Shown in pieces: positions 25,784 to 34,624 of a stretch of DNA of 64,000 bases. The position numbers and the translations under genes are program-made. The stretch is from positions 486,044 through 550,043 of the forward strand of contig CANFCK010000001.1 of assembly GCA_947445035.1 (NCBI GenBank). Reading direction: 5' to 3'. Origin of the DNA: Deltaproteobacteria bacterium (GTDB taxonomy: Bacteria > Myxococcota_A > UBA796 > SXON01). The notes beneath the pieces were generated by a model. That model was given only the letters and a program-made list of their open reading frames with translations, was not told the DNA's origin and did not search any database. The stretch's first letter is position 1, and every line of letters begins with the position of its first letter.

Positions 25784-26775
25784 TGCTCCTCCTGGTCGCC
25801 GCGGTCCTGGCCGCCCCTACGCTTCTGCCTCCGCCCGACGCCGTGGTGACGGTGGGCGACGGCGTGACCATGTCCCGCACAGGCGATGCGGCGGAAGGCG
25901 AAGATCCTGCCTCGCCGAACTACGGCGGCGAGAGCGCGCAGGACAGCTGGTCGTACGAGATGGAGCGGCGGCGTGACCGTCGCATCGATCTCGTAGCTTC
26001 CGACGCGATCATGGCTGATCACGCGCCGCTCATCGCTGCGTGCGCGATGGCTGCGGGCGGGACGGTGGGCGCCAAAGCCTCCGCCACGGTCACCTTCGCG
26101 TCCCCCACCAGCTTGTTGTCCGTCGCGGTCATGCCTGCGGGAGACGCAGCCCTGGCCGAATGTGTCCGATCGACGCTCCACAAGCGACAGGTCGGAGGCC
26201 TGTTCCATCCGGTGGCGTACCCCCGGGGATCGATGCCGACGATCAGCCCGACGTGGTCCTTCACCTTGGTCGGCGCGCCGGTGGCGATACCCGGTCCGGT
26301 CGATATCGAGCTGAGCCTCGGCGGCGTGCGCTTCGGCCAGAAAGGCTCGGCTATCGCCGAGCATGCGTCACCTCGCTACAACGGAAACCTGGCCGTCTAC
26401 AGCCGCGCAGTCGACGACAATTCCAGATATATGGGCATTCCATGCAGCTTGGGCTGGCTGGCAGACGAGGACGACGTCATTCTCGGCGTTCGTCTCCGCG
26501 TGGACGGGGACAGCTCGGCCCTGCTGCTGCGCGACCGCCTCAAGGCGAGGTTCGGCACGGGCAAGTATGACACCAGGATGAAAGGTTGGTATTGGCGGGG
26601 TGCGCGCTTCGTCTACGTGCTCCAGCACGTGCCCGACGGCGAAACCGAAGAGCTAGTCATCTTCGACGTCGTCCCGGCGCTGCGCTCGGGCGCGGCCAAG
26701 TTCATCCCCGGCGACGTTCCAGCCAGCCAGGTCGATTCTTCAACACGCTTGCCGAAGATCTTGAAGGACGACTGA
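25783..26775 (+). CDS. Exported protein of unknown function
   Basis: 330 residues. It starts within the stop of the hydroxylase gene. Signal peptide MLLLVAAVLAAPTLL. The mature part is beta-rich with two cysteines in the middle (AACAMAAGG; LAECVRSTL) and no recognised domain. A repeated xVTFASPTSLLSVAVMP style suggests a sandwich fold. Its role is presumably in the envelope; coupling to the lipid hydroxylase is the only functional hint. Confidence 0.65.
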   Translation: MLLLVAAVLAAPTLLPPPDAVVTVGDGVTMSRTGDAAEGEDPASPNYGGESAQDSWSYEMERRRDRRIDLVASDAIMADHAPLIAACAMAAGGTVGAKASATVTFASPTSLLSVAVMPAGDAALAECVRSTLHKRQVGGLFHPVAYPRGSMPTISPTWSFTLVGAPVAIPGPVDIELSLGGVRFGQKGSAIAEHASPRYNGNLAVYSRAVDDNSRYMGIPCSLGWLADEDDVILGVRLRVDGDSSALLLRDRLKARFGTGKYDTRMKGWYWRGARFVYVLQHVPDGETEELVIFDVVPALRSGAAKFIPGDVPASQVDSSTRLPKILKDD

Positions 26776-26798
26776 GCGGGGCGCCGCCGAAACTCATA

Positions 26799-27191
26799 TC
26801 AGCTGTCGCGAAGCAGCTTGTCGACCGTCTGCTGGTCGGCACCGGGAAAACGGTAGTCGCCGAACTGGTCGGGCGCCACCCAGCGCACGTCCGCCACCCG
26901 AACCGGGCCCGGGGTCCCCACCACCGCGCAACGGTAGACAACCATGTCCAGGGTGTACTCCCCATACGCGTGGGTGACGTGCAGCACCCGGTGGCCCACC
27001 TGCGTCTCGACGCCGAGCCGGTCCCGCAGGGAGCGCCGCAACGCGTCGATGTCACTTTCGCCCTCCCGAACTCGGCCGCCCGGGAACTCCCACAAAAGGG
27101 GCAACTCAGCCTCGGCGCGCCGCTGGGTGATCAAGAACGCGCCATCGACTTCCACTTCGGCAGCGACGATGCGAACGTGCGGGAGGGACAT
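26799..27191 (-). CDS. Nudix-fold hydrolase homologue with eroded Nudix box
   Basis: 130 residues from the ATG at 27191; a much longer frame upstream is antisense to the NFU gene. It resembles MutT/CTP pyrophosphatase (RIVAAEVEVDGAFLITQRR, LLWEFPGGRVREGE). The Nudix consensus GX5EX7REUXEEXGU reads GRVREGE, then seven residues, then RSLRDRLGV: the three metal-binding glutamates of REUXEE are Ser, Asp and Arg. Family enzymes depend on these Glu for Mg2+. It may be inactive, use a different metal site, or act as a nucleotide sensor. Confidence 0.8.
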   Translation of the reverse strand: MSLPHVRIVAAEVEVDGAFLITQRRAEAELPLLWEFPGGRVREGESDIDALRRSLRDRLGVETQVGHRVLHVTHAYGEYTLDMVVYRCAVVGTPGPVRVADVRWVAPDQFGDYRFPGADQQTVDKLLRDS

Positions 27192-27294
27192 GGGGCACCG
27201 CGAGAACGGGCCGCGTATCACGCAGCCTCCGTGCGACAGACTACCAGCGGATGTCCGGACTGCGCTTATACTGGGCGAAAGCGCCCGAGGCCCC

Positions 27295-27972
27295 ATGATT
27301 CGTAGCTCTCTCAAGTCCGGACTCAAGCGCCTCTTTGGCGTCGAGGTCCGGCCGGCCGCCGCACCGCCCCCACCCGCGTGGCGCGATGCCCCCCCGGTGA
27401 AGGTCGAGCCCCCGGCCGCAAAGGCCGCGGTGGTCGAGCTAGCGCCGCCGTTGGTGGTCGTGGAGGTGGAGGTGGAGGCGGCGCCGGTGATCGTCGCCCA
27501 GATCGCCCCCGTCGCCGTCGCGGAGGTCGCGCTGGCGGCAGCTGCCGTCGCTGAGATCGTGGAGGTCATTCCTGCCAAAGCGCCGAAGACCAAGAAGAAG
27601 GCAAAGGCGGCGATTGAGGCCGCGCCGGTCGTGGATCCCGCGCCCGTGGTCGAGGCGGCTCTGGCCGTCAACCCGTTCCCTGCGGTCGAAGCCACGCCTG
27701 CCCCTACGACGACACCCGCCACCGACACCGTCGGCCCTGCCGCCTACTCGATGGAGCAGGTCCAGGAGATCTTCGACGAAATGGTGCGCCCCGCCCTGCA
27801 GGGCGACGGCGGCGACATCACCCTCTTGCGCATCGATGGCAACGACGTGATCGTGAAGCTGGTCGGCAGCTGCTCGACGTGCCCGTCCTCGATCATGACC
27901 ATGAAGATGGGGGTCGAGGCGCTTTTGCGCGAGGAACTCCCGGGTTTCGGGAACCTCATCCAGGAAGGGTGA
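27295..27972 (+). CDS. NFU/NifU C-terminal domain iron-sulfur scaffold with long Ala/Pro-rich linker
   Basis: 225 residues. A short basic start (MIRSSLKSGLKRLFGVEV) leads into ~125 residues of Val/Ala/Pro/Lys-rich low complexity, then the NFU domain (~150-225): VRPALQGDGGDITLL and the cluster CxxC in GSCSTCPSS. NFU proteins carry or deliver [4Fe-4S] clusters. TATACT at about 27266 is a plausible -10. The 3' end overlaps the convergent metallopeptidase gene by 17 bp. The linker is unusual for the family. Confidence 0.85.
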   Translation: MIRSSLKSGLKRLFGVEVRPAAAPPPPAWRDAPPVKVEPPAAKAAVVELAPPLVVVEVEVEAAPVIVAQIAPVAVAEVALAAAAVAEIVEVIPAKAPKTKKKAKAAIEAAPVVDPAPVVEAALAVNPFPAVEATPAPTTTPATDTVGPAAYSMEQVQEIFDEMVRPALQGDGGDITLLRIDGNDVIVKLVGSCSTCPSSIMTMKMGVEALLREELPGFGNLIQEG

Positions 27973-28993
27973 TCCAACCCGCATCCAGCCAGCTCTGGAC
28001 GGGGTGATCGAGCCCGACCTTTCCCACCCAGAGCGTCCGCGTCGACCGGCCGGCGGCAAGCCAGGCCGACACGCGGCACCACCCTAGCCAGTAGACACGA
28101 TCCTTGGCGTAGACGCCGGGCTCCTCCGGCTCAGCGAGGCCGCGTTTGAGCCGCAGGCAGGTGACCCAGGCGTTCCGGGGGCCCACCAACGGCTCGAGGC
28201 CCCGGTAGACCCCGCTGAAGCCCTGCTCTCGGGCCCGTCGCGCCGCGGCGGCCAAGAGCGCCAGGCGATCGGAGGCCCCCACCGGTAGCCCGCACGCCTG
28301 GGCCTCGGCATGCAGCGCGAGCCCTTCCTCCGCGACGAGCGAGCCCGCCAGGCCCAACGAAAACAGCGTCAACGGCTGACCGGCGCCAGCCTCGGCGCGG
28401 GCCACGTGCACGCCGACCTCGTGCGCCACCAGCGCCACCATGTCCGTGGGCGAGATGGTCGCCCGCGGGTTGACGCGGAGCAGACGGCGCGGTGAATCCA
28501 CCACCACTCGAGCGGACATCACCGGGTCGGCCTCCACCCGCCAGCGATGAAACCCCCGCGCGCCCAGCGCCGCTCGAAACGCATCGAGCACCGCCGCCAA
28601 CGCCAAGACGTCCCCGTCCTTCTTCCGTTCTGGAGGCGGTGGTCCCGACGGCGCCTCGGCACTCTCGAACCAGCCCGCGGCCACGCCCAGACGCTCGAAG
28701 GCCACCCCGGTCCGGTCCCGCAACGCGAGCACCGACAGCCGCAGCTCCTCGACTGCGGCGGCCACCTCTAGCCCGAGCGGGTGATCAACGGGCGGGCGCA
28801 CTGCGTCGCAGGCGCGCAACAACTCGTCGGCGTCGTTCAGCGGAGCGTAGTGGAAGCTCGCGCGGCCGCAGGCCAGGAAACGCGCGTGCGCCTCGACCTC
28901 ATCGAGCGGATTGAGGTGACGCGACGACGCCAGCCGCTCGTGGATCGAGTACAGGGCCGTGTCGGCGTCGAGAAGATCCTGCGGCAACTGCAC
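27956..28993 (-). CDS. DUF1704/MATCAP-type zinc metallopeptidase homologue
   Basis: 345 residues from a GTG. The motif HEVGVHVARAEAGAGQP followed by LVAEEGLALHAE is the HExxxH ... QEGLA signature of the family called flavohemoglobin expression-modulating QEGLA motif protein, related to tubulin tyrosine carboxypeptidase MATCAP. Here the Q of QEGLA is E. Zinc ligands His/His and the later Glu are present. It is cytoplasmic by sequence. The substrate in bacteria is not known. It is divergent from the acyltransferase with 48 bp between starts. Confidence 0.75.
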   Translation of the reverse strand: MQLPQDLLDADTALYSIHERLASSRHLNPLDEVEAHARFLACGRASFHYAPLNDADELLRACDAVRPPVDHPLGLEVAAAVEELRLSVLALRDRTGVAFERLGVAAGWFESAEAPSGPPPPERKKDGDVLALAAVLDAFRAALGARGFHRWRVEADPVMSARVVVDSPRRLLRVNPRATISPTDMVALVAHEVGVHVARAEAGAGQPLTLFSLGLAGSLVAEEGLALHAEAQACGLPVGASDRLALLAAAARRAREQGFSGVYRGLEPLVGPRNAWVTCLRLKRGLAEPEEPGVYAKDRVYWLGWCRVSAWLAAGRSTRTLWVGKVGLDHPVQSWLDAGWITLPG

Positions 28994-29041
28994 GGCGGCG
29001 CTGTAGCCGACCGGGCCCCGAGCGGGCTAACGCCTGCGGCG

Positions 29042-29968
29042 ATGGAACTGTCAATCGAGACGCTCGCAGCGCTGCCGACGACCCTCATCCGGTCCGCGCT
29101 CGCGGTCTGGGTGGGTGACCACCTTGATTGCCCCGATGCAGACAAAGAGGCCCTGCGCCACCGCCTGCAAACGATCATCGATGCCGCCAGCGACGCGGAC
29201 ATCGAGCAGATGCGCGCGACCTTTCGGACGGCCGGGGATGAGTGGCGATTGTACCCTGCAGATCCACTGGCGCAGCGGCTCACCCGCACGTATATGTCAG
29301 CCGTCGCGACACCGTACAAAATCACCGGCGAGGCGCATCTGCACGCATTCTTGGCTTCGCCCGCCCGTCGTCGAATGGTGGTCTGCAACCACCTCTCCTA
29401 CACCGACACCCAGGTGACCGACGTGGTGCTGTGGCAGGCCGGACTTGGCGATTTTGCCGGCCGGCTCGTTGCGGTCGCCGGACCCAAGGTCTACACCGAG
29501 GCGTGGCGACGCATGGCCTCGATCGCGCTGAACACCCGAAAGACGGCCCAGTCCAGCGTAGTGGCCAGCGAACAGGACGCGCTGACGCCCCGTGAGTTGG
29601 CCAACGTCGCGCTCCAAACGCTCGCGCACTGCGCCGAGCTCATGGATGCCGGGATGATCGTGCTTTTGTACCCCGAGGGCACCCGGGCCCGCGACCGTCG
29701 CCTCCAGCCCTTTCTGCGCGCTGCGGCACGGTACCTGAACATCGAGGGGGTGCAGGTGTTGCCGCTGGCGCAAGAGGGCGGCGAGACCATGTACCCGGTG
29801 GATGCACCGCTGATGTACCCTGCCGAAGCTCGGCTTTCATTCGGCGAGCCCTTCACGCCGCGGGACTATCCCGGGAAGATCGGGTCGCTGACCGAAGCGC
29901 ACCTTCGGCTGTCAACCCTGCTTCCGGAGCCGTTCCGACCCCGCGAGCAGGCAGCGCGGGTCGCCTGA
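29042..29968 (+). CDS. PlsC-like acyltransferase
   Basis: 308 residues. The glycerolipid acyltransferase block has the catalytic NHLSYTD (NHx4D) and YPEGTRARD motifs. The N-terminal ~90 residues are an extra helical segment rich in Asp/Glu/Arg. It likely acylates lysophosphatidic acid or another lipid at the membrane; no clear transmembrane helix was seen. The start at 29042 excludes a longer frame through the antisense of the metallopeptidase. It adds to the cluster of lipid genes (psd, hydroxylase). Confidence 0.85.
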   Translation: MELSIETLAALPTTLIRSALAVWVGDHLDCPDADKEALRHRLQTIIDAASDADIEQMRATFRTAGDEWRLYPADPLAQRLTRTYMSAVATPYKITGEAHLHAFLASPARRRMVVCNHLSYTDTQVTDVVLWQAGLGDFAGRLVAVAGPKVYTEAWRRMASIALNTRKTAQSSVVASEQDALTPRELANVALQTLAHCAELMDAGMIVLLYPEGTRARDRRLQPFLRAAARYLNIEGVQVLPLAQEGGETMYPVDAPLMYPAEARLSFGEPFTPRDYPGKIGSLTEAHLRLSTLLPEPFRPREQAARVA

Positions 29969-29994
29969 CGTGGTCAACCACCCCCCGGCGCGCG

Positions 29995-30000
29995 TAGGCT
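29995..30000 (+). promoter_or_regulatory. -10-like box TAGGCT, 6 nt before a start codon
   Basis: TAGGCT fits TAnnnT and lies 6 nt before the ATG at 30007, inside the short gap after the acyltransferase. There is no Shine-Dalgarno between box and ATG. Inference only. Confidence 0.25.
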
Positions 30001-30006
30001 CGGGCC

Positions 30007-30276
30007 ATGTCCACGCCCGCCCAGCTCCTCCCGCGCGGTCCGCTCCACGCGGAGCAGCTCCGCTCCGGCGACCCCTACGAACTCTCCAACGGGCACGCGA
30101 TCCTCGTACTCCCGACCGGCCGCCGCGGCTCTTGCCCTTATTCTATAGGTTCGCGGCCTGACGCTCCCAGCCGGGCAGCGGTCTCGACTGCTCGCCTCGG
30201 ACGCGGGGCGCAGCTCGAAGCCTGGCTCACGGCGGCCGCTGGTGGTTCGGGTGCCGGCGCCCTGCTTGGTGACTGA
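30007..30276 (+). pseudogene. Probable Uma2-family fragment
   Basis: 89 residues. The first ~40 (LHAEQLRSGDPYELSNGHAI ... PTG.RG) look like the N-terminus of a Uma2-type (DUF820, restriction-endonuclease fold) protein, where YEL.dG..i..PTG.RG is typical. The conserved catalytic part never follows: after RRGS the frame reads into Ser/Arg/Ala-rich sequence without family character and stops. A frameshift near 30120-30140 followed by deletion is likely. It could still be expressed as a short protein. Confidence 0.4.
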
Positions 30277-30282
30277 ACCGCG

Positions 30283-31605
30283 CTAGCTCCCGGAGAATTC
30301 CAGCTCATCGAAGAACAACGACGGGCTCCGACAGCCGGACCAAGTCCAGACGTCCGACGCGGGCTCGACCAGTCTACCGAGCACCTCCTCGATGTTGCCC
30401 GAGACGTTCATCTCGCTGAGGTGGGCCGTGACCTCGCCCCGCTCCATCAAGAGGCCCTGCACTCCGAAGCTGAAGTCCCCGGTGAGGCCGTTGCTGTTCC
30501 CGCCGAGGAAGCCGGTGACCACGATACATTTTGGCACATCGACAAGTATCGCGGCCGGCGTCCGGGTTCCCGGAGCCACCACCCAGTTGCTCCGCCCGCC
30601 GGTCGTGGCCGGCAGGTTGAGCTTTCGTCCATAATAAGTGTTGATGTAGTAGTTCCGGAGCACGCCCGCCTCGATGACCGGCATGGGGAGAGCGACCAGC
30701 GCATCGCCGTCCCACGGGCGGCTCCCCGGGCCGCGCGGAATGTTCGGAACGTCGGTGAGCGTGAGCGCTGAGTTGGTGATCCGGGTACCCACCCGTCCCG
30801 CCAGAAAGCTTCGCTGTTGGTGCAGCTCGCCGCCGGACAGTGGTCCGCCGAGGACCCCCAGGATTCTGCCCGCGACCTGATTCTGTAGCAACATCGGATA
30901 ACGACCGGACGCGATGGCGCGGCTGTCGAGCCGCTCCGCTGCCTTCGACCACGCTTCCGCGGCGATGAGCCCAGCAGCAGGCAGGTCGGAGCGATGATTC
31001 GCCGAATAGTAGGCCATCGCTTCCGGACGACGACCTCCCGGCTCGATCAGCGTCATCTCGACGCCCAATCCGAAGCCGGTGGAGCGACGAGCGCCTTCGA
31101 AACCATTGGACATCACCCGCACGCCTTCGTCCGCGGAGTCCCCGAGGTGCATCGTCGCGCTCAGCACCCGAGCACGCTCCGGAAGGGCCTCGACGGCCGC
31201 CTCAAGCTCGAGCGCTGCGGCTCGACGGTCTTCTACGGTGAGGGTGGCGTGGGTAAGATCGAGCCCGTCCAGCTCCTCGTCGGTGGCGCCTCGACCGCAA
31301 AGGGAGATGTCTGCTTGCCGGCGTTCCGGCTCAGGCTCCAAAACACGGGTGGCGGCGACCGCCTTGGCCAAGAAGGCCTGCACCGCGTCGGGACGAAGAT
31401 CCGAGGTGCTGTGCACCGAGAACCGATCATCGACCAGGAGGGAAAGCGACAAGCCGCGGCTCTTGGCCTGCGTGGCCTGCTCAAGTTTTCCTGCCCGGCG
31501 AACCAGTGAAAGCTCCGAGCCGGAGGACACCGCCACCGACACCTCGCCAGCGCCGAGCTTTCGGGCATCCTCGACGGTACGTCGCGCTAGATCGAGGAGG
31601 CTCAT
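30283..31605 (-). CDS. pmbA: TldE/PmbA, metalloprotease partner subunit
   Basis: 440 residues from the ATG at 31605, which overlaps the tldD stop (ATGA). TldD and TldE form a heterodimeric zinc protease that unfolds and cuts small or unfolded peptides, known for microcin B17 leader removal and CcdA degradation. TldE lacks the zinc motif, and none is seen here. Family features: RGLSLSLLVDDRFSVHSTSDL near the N-terminus and NYYINTYYGRKLNLPATTGG, GNSNGLTGDFSFGVQGLLMERGE at the C-terminus. A longer frame to 31698 would run into tldD. Confidence 0.93.
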   Translation of the reverse strand: MSLLDLARRTVEDARKLGAGEVSVAVSSGSELSLVRRAGKLEQATQAKSRGLSLSLLVDDRFSVHSTSDLRPDAVQAFLAKAVAATRVLEPEPERRQADISLCGRGATDEELDGLDLTHATLTVEDRRAAALELEAAVEALPERARVLSATMHLGDSADEGVRVMSNGFEGARRSTGFGLGVEMTLIEPGGRRPEAMAYYSANHRSDLPAAGLIAAEAWSKAAERLDSRAIASGRYPMLLQNQVAGRILGVLGGPLSGGELHQQRSFLAGRVGTRITNSALTLTDVPNIPRGPGSRPWDGDALVALPMPVIEAGVLRNYYINTYYGRKLNLPATTGGRSNWVVAPGTRTPAAILVDVPKCIVVTGFLGGNSNGLTGDFSFGVQGLLMERGEVTAHLSEMNVSGNIEEVLGRLVEPASDVWTWSGCRSPSLFFDELEFSGS

Positions 31606-33014
31606 GCCGTCACCCCACCCACCGACAACTTCGATACCTTCACCGTCGGCATTCCCTGACTCACCGGGACGCTCTGCCCGTCCTTGCCGCATGTCCAACC
31701 GCCCTCGTCAATCTTCAGGTCGTTCCCCACCATCTCGATGGTCGCCAGCACCTGCGGACCATTGCCGATGAGGTTGACGTCCTTGATGGTGCGCGTCAGC
31801 TTCCCATCCTCGATCAGGAAGCCCCGCCGCACGTAGAACGCGAAGTCTCCCGCCCCGATCTGGACCTGCCCGTTGGCAAAGTCGGCACAGTAGATGCCGC
31901 GCGAGACGCTGGCGATGATCTCCTCCGGAGGGAAGGTGCCCGACTCCATGTAGGTCGTGCGCATGCGCGGGAGCACCACGTGGCGGAAGCTTTCTCGTCG
32001 GCCCGAGCCCGTGGGTGACACACCGTAATGTTTCGCGCTGATTTCATCCTGCAAGAAGCCGCGCAGAATGCCGTCCTCGACGAGGACCGTCCGTTGGGCA
32101 TCGTTCCCCTCGTCGTCGGTGTTGATCGTGCCGCGAGCAAAAGGGATGGTGCCATCGTCCACCACAGTGACGCCCGGCGGAGCGATGCGCTGCCCCAGCC
32201 GGTCGGCGAAGATGCTGATGCCTTTCCGATTGAAGTCCGCTTCGAGGCCGTGGCCGATCGCTTCATGGAGCAGAATCCCGGAGGATCCGGCGCCCAAGAC
32301 CACCGTCATTTCACCGGCGGGAGGCTTGACCGCGTCGAAAAGCGCGGTGGTGTCGGCCACGGCGCGGTGACACATGCCTGATACACGTTCCTCGGTGAAG
32401 AACTCCAAGCCGGCGCGCTGGGCGAGGTTCGCACTCGCGGACTCCTTTTTCGCCCCGGACTCGGCCGTGCAGACGACCCAGCCACGCGTCATCGGCTGGT
32501 AGTCGTAGACCAGCCGCCCATCGGGCCGCGCGATCAGGATGTGCTTGAAGCTGTCGCCCAGCGACGTCTCGACCCGGATCACCCGTGAGTCCTCGGCAAA
32601 GGCGCGCTTTTCCCAGTCGCGGACGAGGCGCACCCGCGTCTGTAGATCGACCCCCTCCCAAGGCTGGCTCGCGTGGTAGCGACTGGGCAAGGCCTTCAGG
32701 GTGAGCGCTACGGGCGCCGTCGTGCGTGTGCCCTCCGCGATCTCCGCGGCCACCTTCGCGGCGGCGATCATCGCCGGCTCGCTCAGGTCTTCGGTGTAGG
32801 CGTACCCAACCTGATCACCGACCACCACGCGCACGCCAACGCCGAGATCGACGTGGGTGCTGGCCCGGTTGACCTTGCCGTCGGAGAGCGCGACCGACGT
32901 GCTCCCCGAGTGCTCGAAGTACAGGTCGGCGTCGTCGGCGCCCCGGGACAGGGCCACGCTCAGCACACGGCGGCAGACCGCCTCGTCGATACCGAAGGAT
33001 GAGAAATGGGTCAA
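31602..33014 (-). CDS. tldD: TldD zinc metalloprotease subunit
   Basis: 470 residues. It carries the active-site HEAIGHGLEADF (HExxxH with downstream ligand) and family segments GSGRRESFRHVVLPRMRTTYM and IGAGDFAFYVRRGFLIEDGK. It is coupled to pmbA by ATGA. The start at 33014 is a TTG (TTG ACC CAT TTC); another start cannot be excluded. No peptide precursor gene is adjacent, and the pair is found widely as a housekeeping protease. Confidence 0.93.
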   Translation of the reverse strand: MTHFSSFGIDEAVCRRVLSVALSRGADDADLYFEHSGSTSVALSDGKVNRASTHVDLGVGVRVVVGDQVGYAYTEDLSEPAMIAAAKVAAEIAEGTRTTAPVALTLKALPSRYHASQPWEGVDLQTRVRLVRDWEKRAFAEDSRVIRVETSLGDSFKHILIARPDGRLVYDYQPMTRGWVVCTAESGAKKESASANLAQRAGLEFFTEERVSGMCHRAVADTTALFDAVKPPAGEMTVVLGAGSSGILLHEAIGHGLEADFNRKGISIFADRLGQRIAPPGVTVVDDGTIPFARGTINTDDEGNDAQRTVLVEDGILRGFLQDEISAKHYGVSPTGSGRRESFRHVVLPRMRTTYMESGTFPPEEIIASVSRGIYCADFANGQVQIGAGDFAFYVRRGFLIEDGKLTRTIKDVNLIGNGPQVLATIEMVGNDLKIDEGGWTCGKDGQSVPVSQGMPTVKVSKLSVGGVTA

Positions 33015-33065
33015 GCGTTACTCCGCCCGGTCACGTAGCGCGGGCGGCGAGCAGCCGACGGTGTC

Positions 33066-34142
33066 CTAATGCACACGGCCGAGCCAGTGGTCCATCAGCA
33101 CGAGGCAGGCCATCGCCTCGACCATCGGCACTGCCCGCGGCAGGACACATGGGTCATGGCGCCCACGCGGGACCAGCGTGCGTGGCTGGTTGAGGACATC
33201 GACGGTGTCCTGCTCGCGGAAGATCGTGGCCACCGGCTTGAACGCGACCGAAAACAAGATCGGCATGCCGTTGGAGATGCCGCCCTGGATGCCGCCGGAG
33301 TGGTTGGTGCGCGTCCGGGGACGGCCGTCCGGACCCGGCACGAAGGCGTCGTTGTTCTCGCTGCCGCGGAGTGTGGCCCCCAGGTAGCCGCTCCCCGACT
33401 CAAAACCTTTCGCCGCGGGGAGCGAGAGCATCGCCTTGGCGAGGTCGGCCTCCAGCTTGTCGAAGACCGGGCTGCCGAGCCCGGGGGGCACCCCTCGCGC
33501 GACACATCGGATGATACCTCCGACTGTGTCGCCTTCGCGGCGGGCCTCGCGGATCACCGCTTCCATCCTGGCTGCGGCCGTGGCATCGGGACAGCGCACG
33601 GGGTTCCGATCCACGTCCGCGCGGGTGAGAACGTCGGTGTCGGGCGCTGGCGCGTCGACGTCCGCCACGCGGCACACCCACGCCACGACCTCGATGCCGG
33701 CTGCGCTGAGGAGCTGGCGCGCGACCGCCCCGGCTGCGACCCGCCCCACGGTCTCGCGCGCGCTTGCCCGGCCCCCGCCGCGCCAGTCGCGGGTGCCGTG
33801 GCGGGCCTCGTAGGTATAGTCCGCGTGTGAAGGGCGATAGACGTCCTTCATCGCCTCGTAGGGGCGGGCGTCAGCGTCGTGGTTCCGAAACAACATCGTG
33901 AGCGGCGTACCCAGGGTGACGCCGTCGAGCAGGCCGCTGAGCACTTCCGGGACATCCGCTTCGTGCCGCGGCGAGGTCAGGGCGCTCTGCCCTGGGCGTC
34001 GCCGCGTAAGATCTTCTTGCACCGCCGCTATGTCGAGGGTGAGCCCCGCTGGCACCCCGTCGATGACCACGCCGAGGGCGCCGCCGTGACTCTCGCCGAA
34101 CGTCGTCACCACGAAGGCCCGTCCGAAGCTGTTTCCGGACAT
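33066..34142 (-). CDS. aroC: Chorismate synthase
   Basis: 358 residues from the ATG at 34142. Last step of the shikimate pathway: FMN-dependent conversion of EPSP to chorismate. Signatures: [20 protein letters not shown] at the start, [33 protein letters not shown] and FKPVATI. The start overlaps the stop of the upstream small gene (TGATG); a longer frame would run through that gene. No other aro genes are near. Confidence 0.96.
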   Translation of the reverse strand: MSGNSFGRAFVVTTFGESHGGALGVVIDGVPAGLTLDIAAVQEDLTRRRPGQSALTSPRHEADVPEVLSGLLDGVTLGTPLTMLFRNHDADARPYEAMKDVYRPSHADYTYEARHGTRDWRGGGRASARETVGRVAAGAVARQLLSAAGIEVVAWVCRVADVDAPAPDTDVLTRADVDRNPVRCPDATAAARMEAVIREARREGDTVGGIIRCVARGVPPGLGSPVFDKLEADLAKAMLSLPAAKGFESGSGYLGATLRGSENNDAFVPGPDGRPRTRTNHSGGIQGGISNGMPILFSVAFKPVATIFREQDTVDVLNQPRTLVPRGRHDPCVLPRAVPMVEAMACLVLMDHWLGRVH

Positions 34143-34567
34143 CAGACCCTCGACCAGGTCATAATGACGTCGGCCTGGTCCGTGCCGGGCCAGCGCACTT
34201 CGCAGCGGAGGTGGTCCGATGCGAAGTGCCATTCCACCGACGGCTCGCCTGGCGGCGTGATCCAGACCAACCCCGAGGGGGTCCGCTCGACCGGGTACTC
34301 ACGCACCGTTGCGCCGGCGAAGAGATGCATGACGCGAAGGCTCATGTCATCAACTTCGAAGCGGTATAAACAGCGATCCTCGTGCCCATCGACCCGCTCG
34401 CGCACTTCGACGTGGCTGCCATCGAGGATGGCTTCACCGACCAGCTCGCCCGTGGTGGGTTCGCCGTGGGCGTGGCCCGAGCCCGTCCACCGGCCGACAA
34501 AAGGCGCGAACGCCTGGGCCTCGGCCCGGGTGCGCTCCAGTCGCGGTTCCCACTCCAGCTCAGCCAC
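34142..34567 (-). CDS. Small beta-barrel protein, nitrobindin/DUF1579-like (function unknown)
   Basis: 141 residues from a [26 protein letters not shown] and then about ten predicted beta strands ending in [10 protein letters not shown] resemble lipocalin-like or nitrobindin/THAP4-type barrels, which bind haem or small ligands. The proximal His of nitrobindin cannot be assigned with confidence. It is coupled to aroC (TGATG) and probably in its operon. TACCTT sits 3 nt before the GTG. Confidence 0.55.
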   Translation of the reverse strand: MAELEWEPRLERTRAEAQAFAPFVGRWTGSGHAHGEPTTGELVGEAILDGSHVEVRERVDGHEDRCLYRFEVDDMSLRVMHLFAGATVREYPVERTPSGLVWITPPGEPSVEWHFASDHLRCEVRWPGTDQADVIMTWSRV

Positions 34568-34624
34568 GGCGGCAAGGTAGCCCGGCGGCTGGCGCGTAGG
34601 GGATGCTCGGTTGTGGTGCTATCA

